Positions 7,721 to 15,586 of a stretch of DNA of 64,000 nucleotides are shown here, piece after piece. The stretch lies in contig CAIRBK010000048.1 of assembly GCA_903876795.1 (NCBI GenBank), forward strand, positions 1-64,000, read 5' to 3'. This DNA is from an uncultured Verrucomicrobiota bacterium. GTDB lineage: Bacteria; Verrucomicrobiota; Verrucomicrobiia; Opitutales; Opitutaceae. The position numbers and the translations under genes are program-made. Every line of letters begins with the position of its first letter. Position 1 is the stretch's first letter. A model generated the notes under the pieces. That model had not been told where the DNA came from, did no database searches, and saw only the letters and a list, made by a program, of their open reading frames with translations.

Positions 7721-10645
7721 CTACTTGGGTGCCGTGGCGCTGTAATCATCGGGTGCAAACGCGATCGCCCAAGTGACTTTGGACGACGAGCCACTGTAGG
7801 AATTGATAAAAACCGAGTCGGGAAAGAGCAGGACCGAGTAGTCGAAGCGCACCGCCGCCAGCCCGCCGGGCCAAGCCGTGGCGCGACGTTCCGGTTGGAA
7901 AAAGCGGCAGAGATAATCGTCGCCCACGGAGCCGTAGGAGCCGTCGGTGGTTTTCCAGCTTCGCACCCGGCGCGAGCCGTCCGCCTGGCGATCCAGTTCG
8001 AACGCGCCGTCGGCATGGAACCAAAGCTGGAGCGACGGCGTAGCCGATAGGGTGGCGCTGGTCCGCGCTTCGGCGACCACGGGATCGCTGGCCGTGGAAG
8101 TTGCGCGCAAGAGAACGAGGGTCGAGTCCGTGGAGGACCGTACGGGCACGCTGGGATCGGAGCGGGCCAGCACCGAACCGCTCCAGACGCCTTCGCTGAC
8201 CACGTTGCCAAAGTCATCTTTCGGGTCGTCCAAAGCCAACACGAGCGAGGCGGACAACTGTCCTCCGGAGGTCACGATGAACGGAGTGAGCTGGGGATGC
8301 GACGCGGTTACGGAGAAAAGATTACCCCCGAGTATTTCGCTGCGGCCGTTGTTCGAGGTGCGGAGGTTGATGACCGGGAGTTCGGTTTTTAAGCCCAGCA
8401 CCCAGAGGTCGGCGCCGTCGTTGACAGTGAGATCCTGCATTTTGCGGCCTTCGGGGTTGTAATGCCGGGCCCAGACTTTCCAGCCAGGTCCGACATAGAG
8501 ACTGCCCGCAGCGTCGGTCACATAGTCCTGAAGAAAAAGTCGCCCCCCCGTACCGACGGTGGAGACGCCGATTTGTTCGACACTGCGCAACACCAGATCA
8601 CGACCGGGATTAAGCACAAACCTAGGACGATAAGTGGTCAGCAAAAGATTCGAGACGTGCAAGGCCGGGGCCGCCCCGGACGGAGCCGCCGCCTCCAAGA
8701 CGATTTGGGGCGAGCTAGTGTTTTGCACCGGGTTAATCACGCAGTAGTTGAGGTCGAAAATCTCCACGCCCGGCGGGATCACCAGTTTGTCCTTCACCCG
8801 ATACACATTCGGCTGGCCCGGGGTGGCGGGCAGGTAAACCCCGCGCTTGCCTGCATTGAGCGCCGCTTGGATGGCCGCGCTGTCGTCGGTCGTGTTGTCG
8901 GCTACCGCCCCATAGTCGCCGGCATTGGCCCAATCGCCGGCCGCCAGGGTCGGTCGCTCCGGCGTCTCCTCCACCGGAAGGTTGAGCGACTCGGTGTCCG
9001 TGGTGTTAAACTGGGTCGTCGCGCTGCTGCGATACTCGGTCACGGTCGGCCCCGCCACCGTGACCGCGCCCTTCTGGATCGCGGTCGCCTGGGTGGTGAG
9101 CAGGTTGCGGGCAAACAAGGCGCCTTCATTCACCACGGCGGCAGCGCTGCCGCTGGGGAAGAGCGCGGAGTCGAGCAACACGAGGTGCGCGGTCGTGCCG
9201 GTGTTTTTGATCGCATTGGGCGCGCCGGACACGACCAGGCGACGGACGGCGATGGCACGCTGATCGTTCAGCAACGCGGTGCCGGTCTGATCCAGGAGGG
9301 CAACGTGCTCAAAGGTCGCGGTGTAGCCCCGCCGGGCAACCTGGATGCCGGTGGCGAACCCGACCACGTTGAATTGCCGGACCAGCAGGGGCCCCGGGGT
9401 GTCGCGCGTGAGCCAGAGGCCGGCTAGGCCCGCGCCGTCGCCGGAGCGCACGGTCACCCGCTCGATGCTCGCGGAGTTGTTCCCCATGAAATCGATCCCT
9501 ACCGCGCCCGGATTGCCCGTGCCAGTGTTCAGGGTGAAATCCTTGAGGTAGTTTCTGAAAGCCTCGTTGCCCACATTGTTGGTTTTGATCACGGCCTTGG
9601 GGCTGGTCGCATTGCCAAAACCGCTCGCGCCGTTGGCGAGCTGCAAGGTCGTGAGACCGTTACCCGCGCCTTGGAAAATAAGGCAATTAACCGCAAGTCC
9701 GTTTTCATTGACGGCCTCCAGCGCCGAGCCCAAGCGGTAGGTGCCGGCAGGCAGGTAAATCCGCGCCACCTTCTGTCGTTCGCCCTCTTTGGCCGGCAGG
9801 TTGGCGCTGATCGCCGCCTGAATGGCTGGAGCGTCGTCGGTCACGCCGTCGCCCTTGGCGTTGAGGCTGGGGTCGGCGCTCCAGGTTTTCACGTTTACCC
9901 AGCCGGTGGCGGCGCCCAAGGCGCCCAGCGGTTGGGCGGGGTAAACCGGCGCGTCGTAGGTGACGGTGAGAGTGGGTTTCCCTGCCACGGCGAGCGTCTC
10001 CAGCGAGCGAAAGCGGGCCACGGCGCGGCCACCGCCCTCGGTGGCGCGTTTAAGGATAAAGTCGATGCGCCTCCCTGCGGCGTCGGCGACCGCCTGACGC
10101 AAGTCGACCGTATCGGGAAAAGTCTGCGCCGCGCCGGAGAGCGTGGTGGGGTTCAACCCGGAGAGCGCGGAGAGCACCGTGGCGTCGAAACTTCCGCCGA
10201 CGGTGGACCAGTTGCTGCTACCGTCGGACTTGTTCCAGGTCACACCCGAGCCGGCCGTGCCGTCGCCTTCCTTGAACGGGACGCTCAACCGGTGCAGGTT
10301 GATGATCATGCTGGTGGCGCTGAGCGCATCGTTGGAGGCACCGGTGAGCGTGAGGGTGACGCTGGTGATCGTGGCACCGAACGGCAGGCCGGAGAGGTCA
10401 AAACCGATCACAGAGCGCAGGTAATCGCCGCTGCCGGCGGTGTTTCCGACCAGCAGTTCGGCAGAAGCGCCCTGGTTGGTATTGGCGTTGCCCCCGGCGC
10501 GCAGGTAACTGTCGGTTACGCCAAAGGGATTGGAATCCAAGGTAAGCGTCGCCGCTTGAGCGGTCGTCGAAAAGAAAAACACCCCAGTAAGGGCGGCGGC
10601 AAGAAGGTGTCCAAAACAGCAGATGCGAGGACGCGATGAATCCAT
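7721..10645 (-). CDS. Secreted DNRLRE plus double pectate-lyase-3-fold protein, truncated at an amber codon
   Basis: This 974-aa product has a clear signal peptide ending STTAQA (residues 1-31). It then has a DNRLRE/CBM96-like beta-sandwich (about 32-220, with GFDLSGLP), and two pectate-lyase-3-type beta-helix starts: GDGVTDDAPAIQAAI near 265 and NTTDDSAAIQAALNAG near 590. Both carry the DGxTDDxxAIQxA signature typical of polysaccharide lyases and tail-spike-like folds. The last 100 residues are half of a LamG domain, stopping abruptly at TAPK. The missing half continues in frame past the TAG. The full frame would be 1334 codons. The N-terminal product could still be exported and fold its beta-helices. 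Substrate unknown. Confidence 0.8.
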   Translation of the reverse strand: MDSSRPRICCFGHLLAAALTGVFFFSTTAQAATLTLDSNPFGVTDSYLRAGGNANTNQGASAELLVGNTAGSGDYLRSVIGFDLSGLPFGATITSVTLTLTGASNDALSATSMIINLHRLSVPFKEGDGTAGSGVTWNKSDGSSNWSTVGGSFDATVLSALSGLNPTTLSGAAQTFPDTVDLRQAVADAAGRRIDFILKRATEGGGRAVARFRSLETLAVAGKPTLTVTYDAPVYPAQPLGALGAATGWVNVKTWSADPSLNAKGDGVTDDAPAIQAAISANLPAKEGERQKVARIYLPAGTYRLGSALEAVNENGLAVNCLIFQGAGNGLTTLQLANGASGFGNATSPKAVIKTNNVGNEAFRNYLKDFTLNTGTGNPGAVGIDFMGNNSASIERVTVRSGDGAGLAGLWLTRDTPGPLLVRQFNVVGFATGIQVARRGYTATFEHVALLDQTGTALLNDQRAIAVRRLVVSGAPNAIKNTGTTAHLVLLDSALFPSGSAAAVVNEGALFARNLLTTQATAIQKGAVTVAGPTVTEYRSSATTQFNTTDTESLNLPVEETPERPTLAAGDWANAGDYGAVADNTTDDSAAIQAALNAGKRGVYLPATPGQPNVYRVKDKLVIPPGVEIFDLNYCVINPVQNTSSPQIVLEAAAPSGAAPALHVSNLLLTTYRPRFVLNPGRDLVLRSVEQIGVSTVGTGGRLFLQDYVTDAAGSLYVGPGWKVWARHYNPEGRKMQDLTVNDGADLWVLGLKTELPVINLRTSNNGRSEILGGNLFSVTASHPQLTPFIVTSGGQLSASLVLALDDPKDDFGNVVSEGVWSGSVLARSDPSVPVRSSTDSTLVLLRATSTASDPVVAEARTSATLSATPSLQLWFHADGAFELDRQADGSRRVRSWKTTDGSYGSVGDDYLCRFFQPERRATAWPGGLAAVRFDYSVLLFPDSVFINSYSGSSSKVTWAIAFAPDDYSATAPK

Positions 10646-10704
10646 GGGGAAATGGGGTAAAAGTTCACGCTAACACCTCCGGCCGGGCCGAAGGAAACCG
10701 AGCC

Positions 10705-10734
10705 AAAAAAGGGTTAATGCCCACGCATTAACCC
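10705..10734 (-). terminator. Rho-independent terminator of the PEP-CTERM gene
   Basis: GGGTTAATGC (10711-10720) and GCATTAACCC (10725-10734) form a perfect 10-bp stem around a 4-nt CCAC loop. On the minus strand the stem is followed at once by six T (complement of 10705-10710). It lies 32 bp past the stop of the PEP-CTERM gene and before the start of the next minus-strand gene, so it separates the two transcription units. The perfect symmetry would also suit an operator, but the T-run favours termination. Confidence 0.8.
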
Positions 10735-10765
10735 TCTAAATCCAAACCGGTCGGGCGGCAGCCGA

Positions 10766-12361
10766 TCAACTCCGGCGCCGCCGGGAGGCCGCCAGGCCCA
10801 AGGCACCCATGGCCAACACGAGAGCGTAGGTTGAAGGCTCGGGGATGGCCGCGACGGAAAGCAAACCGCTGCTCTGGGTGAAGAAGTAGGTCGCGCCGTT
10901 TTCAAAGATGCTCCAAGTACCGCTGTTGTTAACAAACGAACCCGCTACACTGGAGACCGAGAACGTGCCGCCATAGGATTCGGTCAAGGTCGCCACATTG
11001 ATGATGTTCCAACTGCTGCCATCCACCGTGCTGGCGCCCGAGAGATCGAACCTCAGCCCGCCATTGAGGTCGAACGCTCCCGTTCCGCTCACCGTGTTGT
11101 TCACGCCGTTGGACCCGATGTTAAAGCGCAGCTCGCCGCCATTGGCCAGGGTGACCGTACCGGCGTTGATCGCCGTGTTGCCCGTGAAGGTATTCACGCC
11201 CGCCAGCACGAGGTTGCCCGCGCCGGTCTTGACGATGCCGCCGTTGGAGATGGCGCCGGAGACGGTTAACTCCGCCGTGCTGGCCGTGCTGTCATTCACC
11301 GCAAAAAGCCGGGTCGCCGCGCCTCCGAGGTTTAGATTGGCGGAGATCGTCGCGTTGCCGTTTTGGATCACGCCGCTGGTGGTGTTGTAAGTCACGGCGC
11401 CGCCCAAAATCAGCGTGCCGTTGGAGACCGTCTGGTTGGTCGCGCCCAGCGCGGTGGTGGAGCTGGACCCGAGGTTCAAGGCCCCGATGGTTTCGGTGAA
11501 GCCGTTCAGATCGAGCGTCGCGGTCGACCCAGCGGCTGCGCCCGCAACTGGAGACAGGGTCACCGCGAGTGTATTGGCCAGGCGTTCGTTGGCGCCGAGA
11601 CGGACCGTGGCGCCAGCGCGAACGATCAATCCAGTAGTGAAGGTATTATTGCCGCTTAGCGTGGTCACCCCTGTATTTTGGACTTCAAGGGTTTTGCCGC
11701 CGCTGCCTCCGCCGGCAATCACTCCGGTGATCGTGGTGTTACCCGTTCCCAAAAAAACCAGACTGCGGCTTGCAGTATCGAGATTAATGTCAATGGCACC
11801 CAGGGTCAGGGTAGCGCCACTGTTCAGGTTGTTGGTAATTGTGCGGTTGGCTCCGGTTGCGCCGGTGATCTTACCGCCCACCGTGACGGAGTTGGTTAGA
11901 GCTGAATCGCCCGCCGAGTTGTTAAAAACAAGTGAGCCCGTTCCGGCGATGGTGATCGGGGTGTTGATCGTCTGCAGGACGTTGGTGTTGTTGAAAACAT
12001 CCACGTTGGTGGCAGTTGCGGGCGTCGTAAGTGCGTTGCCGCCGAGGGTAAGCTGGTTGGTGCCCAAATTACCGGCAAAAGTCAGCCCGGTGATCACGAG
12101 GCCGGATTGATCGTTGCTGGGCGTGATGCTGAATCCTGGAGCCAGATTGGAAAACACCAGGGTATCCCCCGCACCGGCAAAGACGGGCACCCCATCCGGG
12201 TTCCAGTTTTCGGCGGTCGAGAAGGTGGCGGTCGCGCCGCCGCCGCCATCCCAGGTCAGCGTGGCTGCATAGAGTGGATATGTTGAGGATGTGGCTAAGA
12301 GCAGCGTCAGGGCGCCAGCGTAGGCGCGAAGTTTTGTTTTTGGGGTGTGGTCTTTTTTCAT
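10766..12361 (-). CDS. PEP-CTERM protein with autotransporter-associated beta-strand repeats
   Basis: The 531-aa protein begins with a signal peptide (MKKDHTPKTKLRAYAGALTL, cleavage near YPLYA). It consists of repetitive low-complexity beta-strand segments such as GAGNLVLAGVNTFTGNTAI and LTLGGNALTTPATAT, the autotransporter-associated repeat pattern. It ends with a complete PEP-CTERM signal: IPEPSTYALVLAMGALGLAA followed by SRRRRS. In known systems an exosortase removes this tail and delivers the protein to the envelope or matrix. No exosortase gene is in this window. The start at 12361 is chosen because the frame is open further upstream but the signal peptide begins here. It is divergent from the LacI gene, so that regulator may control it. 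Confidence 0.9.
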   Translation of the reverse strand: MKKDHTPKTKLRAYAGALTLLLATSSTYPLYAATLTWDGGGGATATFSTAENWNPDGVPVFAGAGDTLVFSNLAPGFSITPSNDQSGLVITGLTFAGNLGTNQLTLGGNALTTPATATNVDVFNNTNVLQTINTPITIAGTGSLVFNNSAGDSALTNSVTVGGKITGATGANRTITNNLNSGATLTLGAIDINLDTASRSLVFLGTGNTTITGVIAGGGSGGKTLEVQNTGVTTLSGNNTFTTGLIVRAGATVRLGANERLANTLAVTLSPVAGAAAGSTATLDLNGFTETIGALNLGSSSTTALGATNQTVSNGTLILGGAVTYNTTSGVIQNGNATISANLNLGGAATRLFAVNDSTASTAELTVSGAISNGGIVKTGAGNLVLAGVNTFTGNTAINAGTVTLANGGELRFNIGSNGVNNTVSGTGAFDLNGGLRFDLSGASTVDGSSWNIINVATLTESYGGTFSVSSVAGSFVNNSGTWSIFENGATYFFTQSSGLLSVAAIPEPSTYALVLAMGALGLAASRRRRS

Positions 12362-12506
12362 GGGGTGGGTATTCACTGTAACGACGTACGTCTTAAGGAT
12401 TTTATTCGCGCAATAATCCCGTTGCGTTTCACTAACGCAGTAGGAGCCTTCAGAACCTCCTCCTACTAGTTTTTGGGCTATCCATCCTAAAGAACCCACT
12501 ACGACC
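12362..12506. promoter_or_regulatory. Divergent promoter region with two candidate LacI-type operators
   Basis: This 145-bp gap separates the PEP-CTERM gene (leftward) from the LacI-family gene (rightward). It holds a perfect palindrome GACGTACGTC at 12383-12392 and an inverted repeat TGCGTT-TCACT-AACGCA at 12423-12439. LacI-family dimers bind 14-20-bp inverted repeats, often with a central CG, so either is a plausible operator. The position between the regulator and a divergent gene is typical for autoregulation. No clear -35/-10 pair was found. Confidence 0.4.
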
Positions 12507-13538
12507 ATGAGTTCCCTCAAACAAGTCGCGGCCGCAGCAGGGGTCTCTGAGATGACCGCCTCGCGCGCCCTGCGCAACGCCCCTCGCGTGAGCGCGAGCA
12601 CGCGCGCCAAGGTGCTCAAAGTGGCCAAAGAACTCGGCTACCGGCCCGACCCCACCGTGGTGCGCCTGATGCACCAGCTCCGTCGCCCGAAATCCGAGCG
12701 AGCCAACATCGCGATGGTCTGGTTCGACGGCCGCAGCCAGTCGGCCCCGAGCATGAAAAGCCTGACCGCCGGAGCCACCGCGCGGGCCCGGAAATTCGGT
12801 TTTAACCTCAGCCACCACGCGGTGAATGCCTACCCGGACGGGGCCTCGCTGTGCCGCGTGCTGCGCCAGCGCGGCATCGAGGGCATCATCCTGGTCGCGA
12901 TGACGGTCGTCGATGGCCTGGCGGACAAAAACGCCATGCCTTGGGACCAGTTTGCCTGGACCGTGGTTGGACTCGGCTACCAAGGCCCCGCGCTGAATCG
13001 CGTGCATTTTGACCAGTTCCGCACCGCGACCACCATCCTGCGACAGGTAATGGCTCTCGGCTATCGCCGCCCCGGCTGGGTGGTCGAGACCGACACCCAC
13101 ACCCGCATGCAGGGGGCTTGGCGCGGCGCATTTCTGGCCCGGACCGACGACGCGCCCGATGCCGCCCGGCGCTTCCGTCTCTTCTCACCCGATTTCAAAG
13201 ATATAGACCTCGCCGGCTGGATTCGCGACGAGTCGATCGACGCGGTCATTTTGTCCACCGCCAGCGCGAAATTTCTCTCCGCGCAAATCGCCGCCGGGAC
13301 CGCGCCCTCCGTGGGTATCGCGGTCATGGGTTGGCAGCCTTCGGAAAAAGCCTTCGCCGGCTACGACCAGCGCTACGATGTGCTTGGCGCCCACGCGGTG
13401 GACGCCCTCGCCGCCCTGCTCTACCGCAACGAGCGCGGCCTCGTCACGAGCCTCAAGGAGATTGTCCACCTCGGCGACTGGCACCCCGGCCCGAGCCTGC
13501 CGGGGCAGGTTTCCAAGTCGCCCGTTTCTAAACAGTAG
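12507..13538 (+). CDS. LacI-family transcriptional regulator
   Basis: The 343-aa protein opens with a canonical LacI helix-turn-helix and hinge (residues 3-50: SLKQVAAAAGVSEMTASRAL followed by RN, then VAKELGYRPD). A periplasmic-binding-protein-like effector domain follows to about residue 330. Length is normal for the family. It stands first in a run of plus-strand genes (FAD oxidoreductase, six-hairpin-like protein, LamG-like protein, GH36, transporter) and divergent from the PEP-CTERM gene, so it probably represses one or both in response to a sugar. The gene ends in TAG, showing TAG is used as an ordinary stop here. The effector cannot be deduced. Confidence 0.92.
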   Translation: MSSLKQVAAAAGVSEMTASRALRNAPRVSASTRAKVLKVAKELGYRPDPTVVRLMHQLRRPKSERANIAMVWFDGRSQSAPSMKSLTAGATARARKFGFNLSHHAVNAYPDGASLCRVLRQRGIEGIILVAMTVVDGLADKNAMPWDQFAWTVVGLGYQGPALNRVHFDQFRTATTILRQVMALGYRRPGWVVETDTHTRMQGAWRGAFLARTDDAPDAARRFRLFSPDFKDIDLAGWIRDESIDAVILSTASAKFLSAQIAAGTAPSVGIAVMGWQPSEKAFAGYDQRYDVLGAHAVDALAALLYRNERGLVTSLKEIVHLGDWHPGPSLPGQVSKSPVSKQ

Positions 13539-13704
13539 CCGTTTTCGGTCGATGTAAGAGCGATCACGAATGCGTCCATCGCCCCGGCTACCTCGGCTTT
13601 GTGTTACCCAAACGCAAGGCCCGTCTTGGGCTGAGCCGCTCTTAACAACACGCTTCAACCCAAGGGCAAGCCCCAGCTCTACACTGTCGGCTGCCCGTTC
13701 CCCC

Positions 13705-15561
13705 ATGCCGAACACCACCGTCACGTCTTCCACTAGCAACGCGTCCTCTCCGGACCTTTCCCGCACTCTAAGCCGGCACGAACTCACCGCCGATTTTGTC
13801 GTCGTCGGTGGCGGCCTCGCCGGCGTGAGCGCCGCGCTCGCCGCCGCCCGCAACGGCGCCCGCGTCATTCTCGTCCAGGACCGCTCCGTGCTCGGCGGCA
13901 ACGCCTCCAGCGAGATTCGAATGCACATCGTCGGCGCGGATACCCACGGCGGCAAACCCGGCAGCCGCGAGACCGGCATTCTTGAGGAGCTGCGCCTGGA
14001 AGACGCGGTGCGCAACCCCCACCGCAGCTTCAGCCAGTGGGATCTGTTGCTCTACGAAAAGATCAAAGCCGAGCCCAACATCACCCTGCTGCTCGATACC
14101 ACCTGCACCGCCGCCGAGGTCGTCACCGGTGCCGACGGGCAGCCCCGCATCACCGCCGTCCACGCCCTGCGCAACAGCACTGAAGACGCCTTCGTGTTGC
14201 GCGCGCCGTGGTTCGCCGATTGCAGCGGCGACGGACGCCTCGGGGCCGAGGCCGGGGCCGAGTTTGTGGTCGGCCGCGAAGGGCCTTCGGCCTACCACGA
14301 GTCGCTCGCCACCGAGGGACCCGACGCCCAGCACCTCGGTTCCTCCATCATGTTCATGGCCCGCGACCACGGCTCGCCCCAGCGTTACCTCGCGCCGTCC
14401 TGGACCCGCAAATTCAAGAAAGAAGACTTCCGCACCAAACGCCCGTTCAGCGATTACAGCTACGGCTACTGGTGGATCGAGTGGGGCGGCCACCTCGACT
14501 CCATCAAGGACAACGAGGCCATCCGCCACGAACTGCTGCGCATTGCCCTCGGCATCTGGGACTACGTCAAAAACTCCGGCGACCACCCTGGCTCGGCCAA
14601 CTTCGCCCTCGACTGGGTCGCGCCCATACCCGGCAAACGCGAGAGCCGCCGCTTCCTCGGCCGCCACGTGCTCACCGAGCAGGATGTGTATAACTCCACC
14701 GCCCGCCCCGACGCCGTCGCCTACGGCGGCTGGCCGATTGATCTCCATCCCATCCAGGGCATGGACGCCACCCACCTGCCGCCCTGCGTCTGGCACCAGT
14801 TTCCCGGTCTCTACAGCATTCCCTACGGCAGCTACAGCTCGCGCAACCTCGCCAACCTCTTCTTCGCCGGGCGTAACATCAGCGCCTCGCACATCGCCTT
14901 CGGCAGCACCCGCGTGATGGGCACCTGCGCCGTCGGCGGCCAGGCCGTGGGCGCCGCCGTCGCCCTGCTTACCGCCCGCCAGGCCACCCACACCGCCGAG
15001 CTCGAAACCGGCGACGGCCTGGCCGCGCTCCGCCAGCTCCTGGCCAAGGACGACGCCTTCATCCCCGGCGTGGTCAACACCGACCCGCTCGACCTCGCGC
15101 GCTCGGCCCGCGTGAGCGCCAGCAGCGCCGTCACCCCCGCCGCCTCCGTGGTGGACGGCCATGCCCGCCCGGAAAAACCCGTCTGGGGTCCGTGGGCGGT
15201 CGAGGGCATCCACGCCTGGCACTCCGCCGCGCTCCCGGCGACGCTGCGGCTGGAGTTGCCCGCCGCCGCGCCGCTCCGCGAGATTCACCTCACCTTCGAC
15301 AGCGGTTTGGAACGCACCCTCATGCTCACCGGTAGCGACCACTCCAACCGCCATATCATCCGCGGCGCGCAGCCGGAACTCGTCCAACACTACCGCCTGC
15401 GGCTCGACGGCGAAGTGGTCGTCGAAGAGACGTTCAACTACCAACGCAAACGCGTCCACCGCCTGCCCGCCCCGCGCACCGCCAGCGTCGTCGAGTTGGA
15501 AATCCTCGCCACCCACGGCGTTTCCGAGGCCCGCGTCTCCGAAGTCCGCCTCTATTGCTAA
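13705..15561 (+). CDS. FAD-dependent oxidoreductase with C-terminal beta-sandwich domain
   Basis: The 618-aa protein has a dinucleotide-binding motif VVVGGGLAGVSAA near residues 32-44 followed by NGARVILVQDRSVLGGNASS, typical of the FAD_oxidored family. The second FAD contact NLFFAGRNISASHIAFGSTR lies near residues 386-405. After about residue 465 comes a 150-aa region (ARVSASSAVTPAASVVDGHA) resembling an F5/8-type or CBM-like sandwich. No signal peptide is seen, so it is probably cytosolic. Similar genes are common beside glycoside hydrolases in Verrucomicrobia and Planctomycetes, but their reaction is generally unassigned. The ATG at 13705 is preferred because the sequence upstream in frame lacks protein-like character. 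Confidence 0.85.
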   Translation: MPNTTVTSSTSNASSPDLSRTLSRHELTADFVVVGGGLAGVSAALAAARNGARVILVQDRSVLGGNASSEIRMHIVGADTHGGKPGSRETGILEELRLEDAVRNPHRSFSQWDLLLYEKIKAEPNITLLLDTTCTAAEVVTGADGQPRITAVHALRNSTEDAFVLRAPWFADCSGDGRLGAEAGAEFVVGREGPSAYHESLATEGPDAQHLGSSIMFMARDHGSPQRYLAPSWTRKFKKEDFRTKRPFSDYSYGYWWIEWGGHLDSIKDNEAIRHELLRIALGIWDYVKNSGDHPGSANFALDWVAPIPGKRESRRFLGRHVLTEQDVYNSTARPDAVAYGGWPIDLHPIQGMDATHLPPCVWHQFPGLYSIPYGSYSSRNLANLFFAGRNISASHIAFGSTRVMGTCAVGGQAVGAAVALLTARQATHTAELETGDGLAALRQLLAKDDAFIPGVVNTDPLDLARSARVSASSAVTPAASVVDGHARPEKPVWGPWAVEGIHAWHSAALPATLRLELPAAAPLREIHLTFDSGLERTLMLTGSDHSNRHIIRGAQPELVQHYRLRLDGEVVVEETFNYQRKRVHRLPAPRTASVVELEILATHGVSEARVSEVRLYC

Positions 15562-15586
15562 TTGGCAAACCCGCCGACTACCCGCC

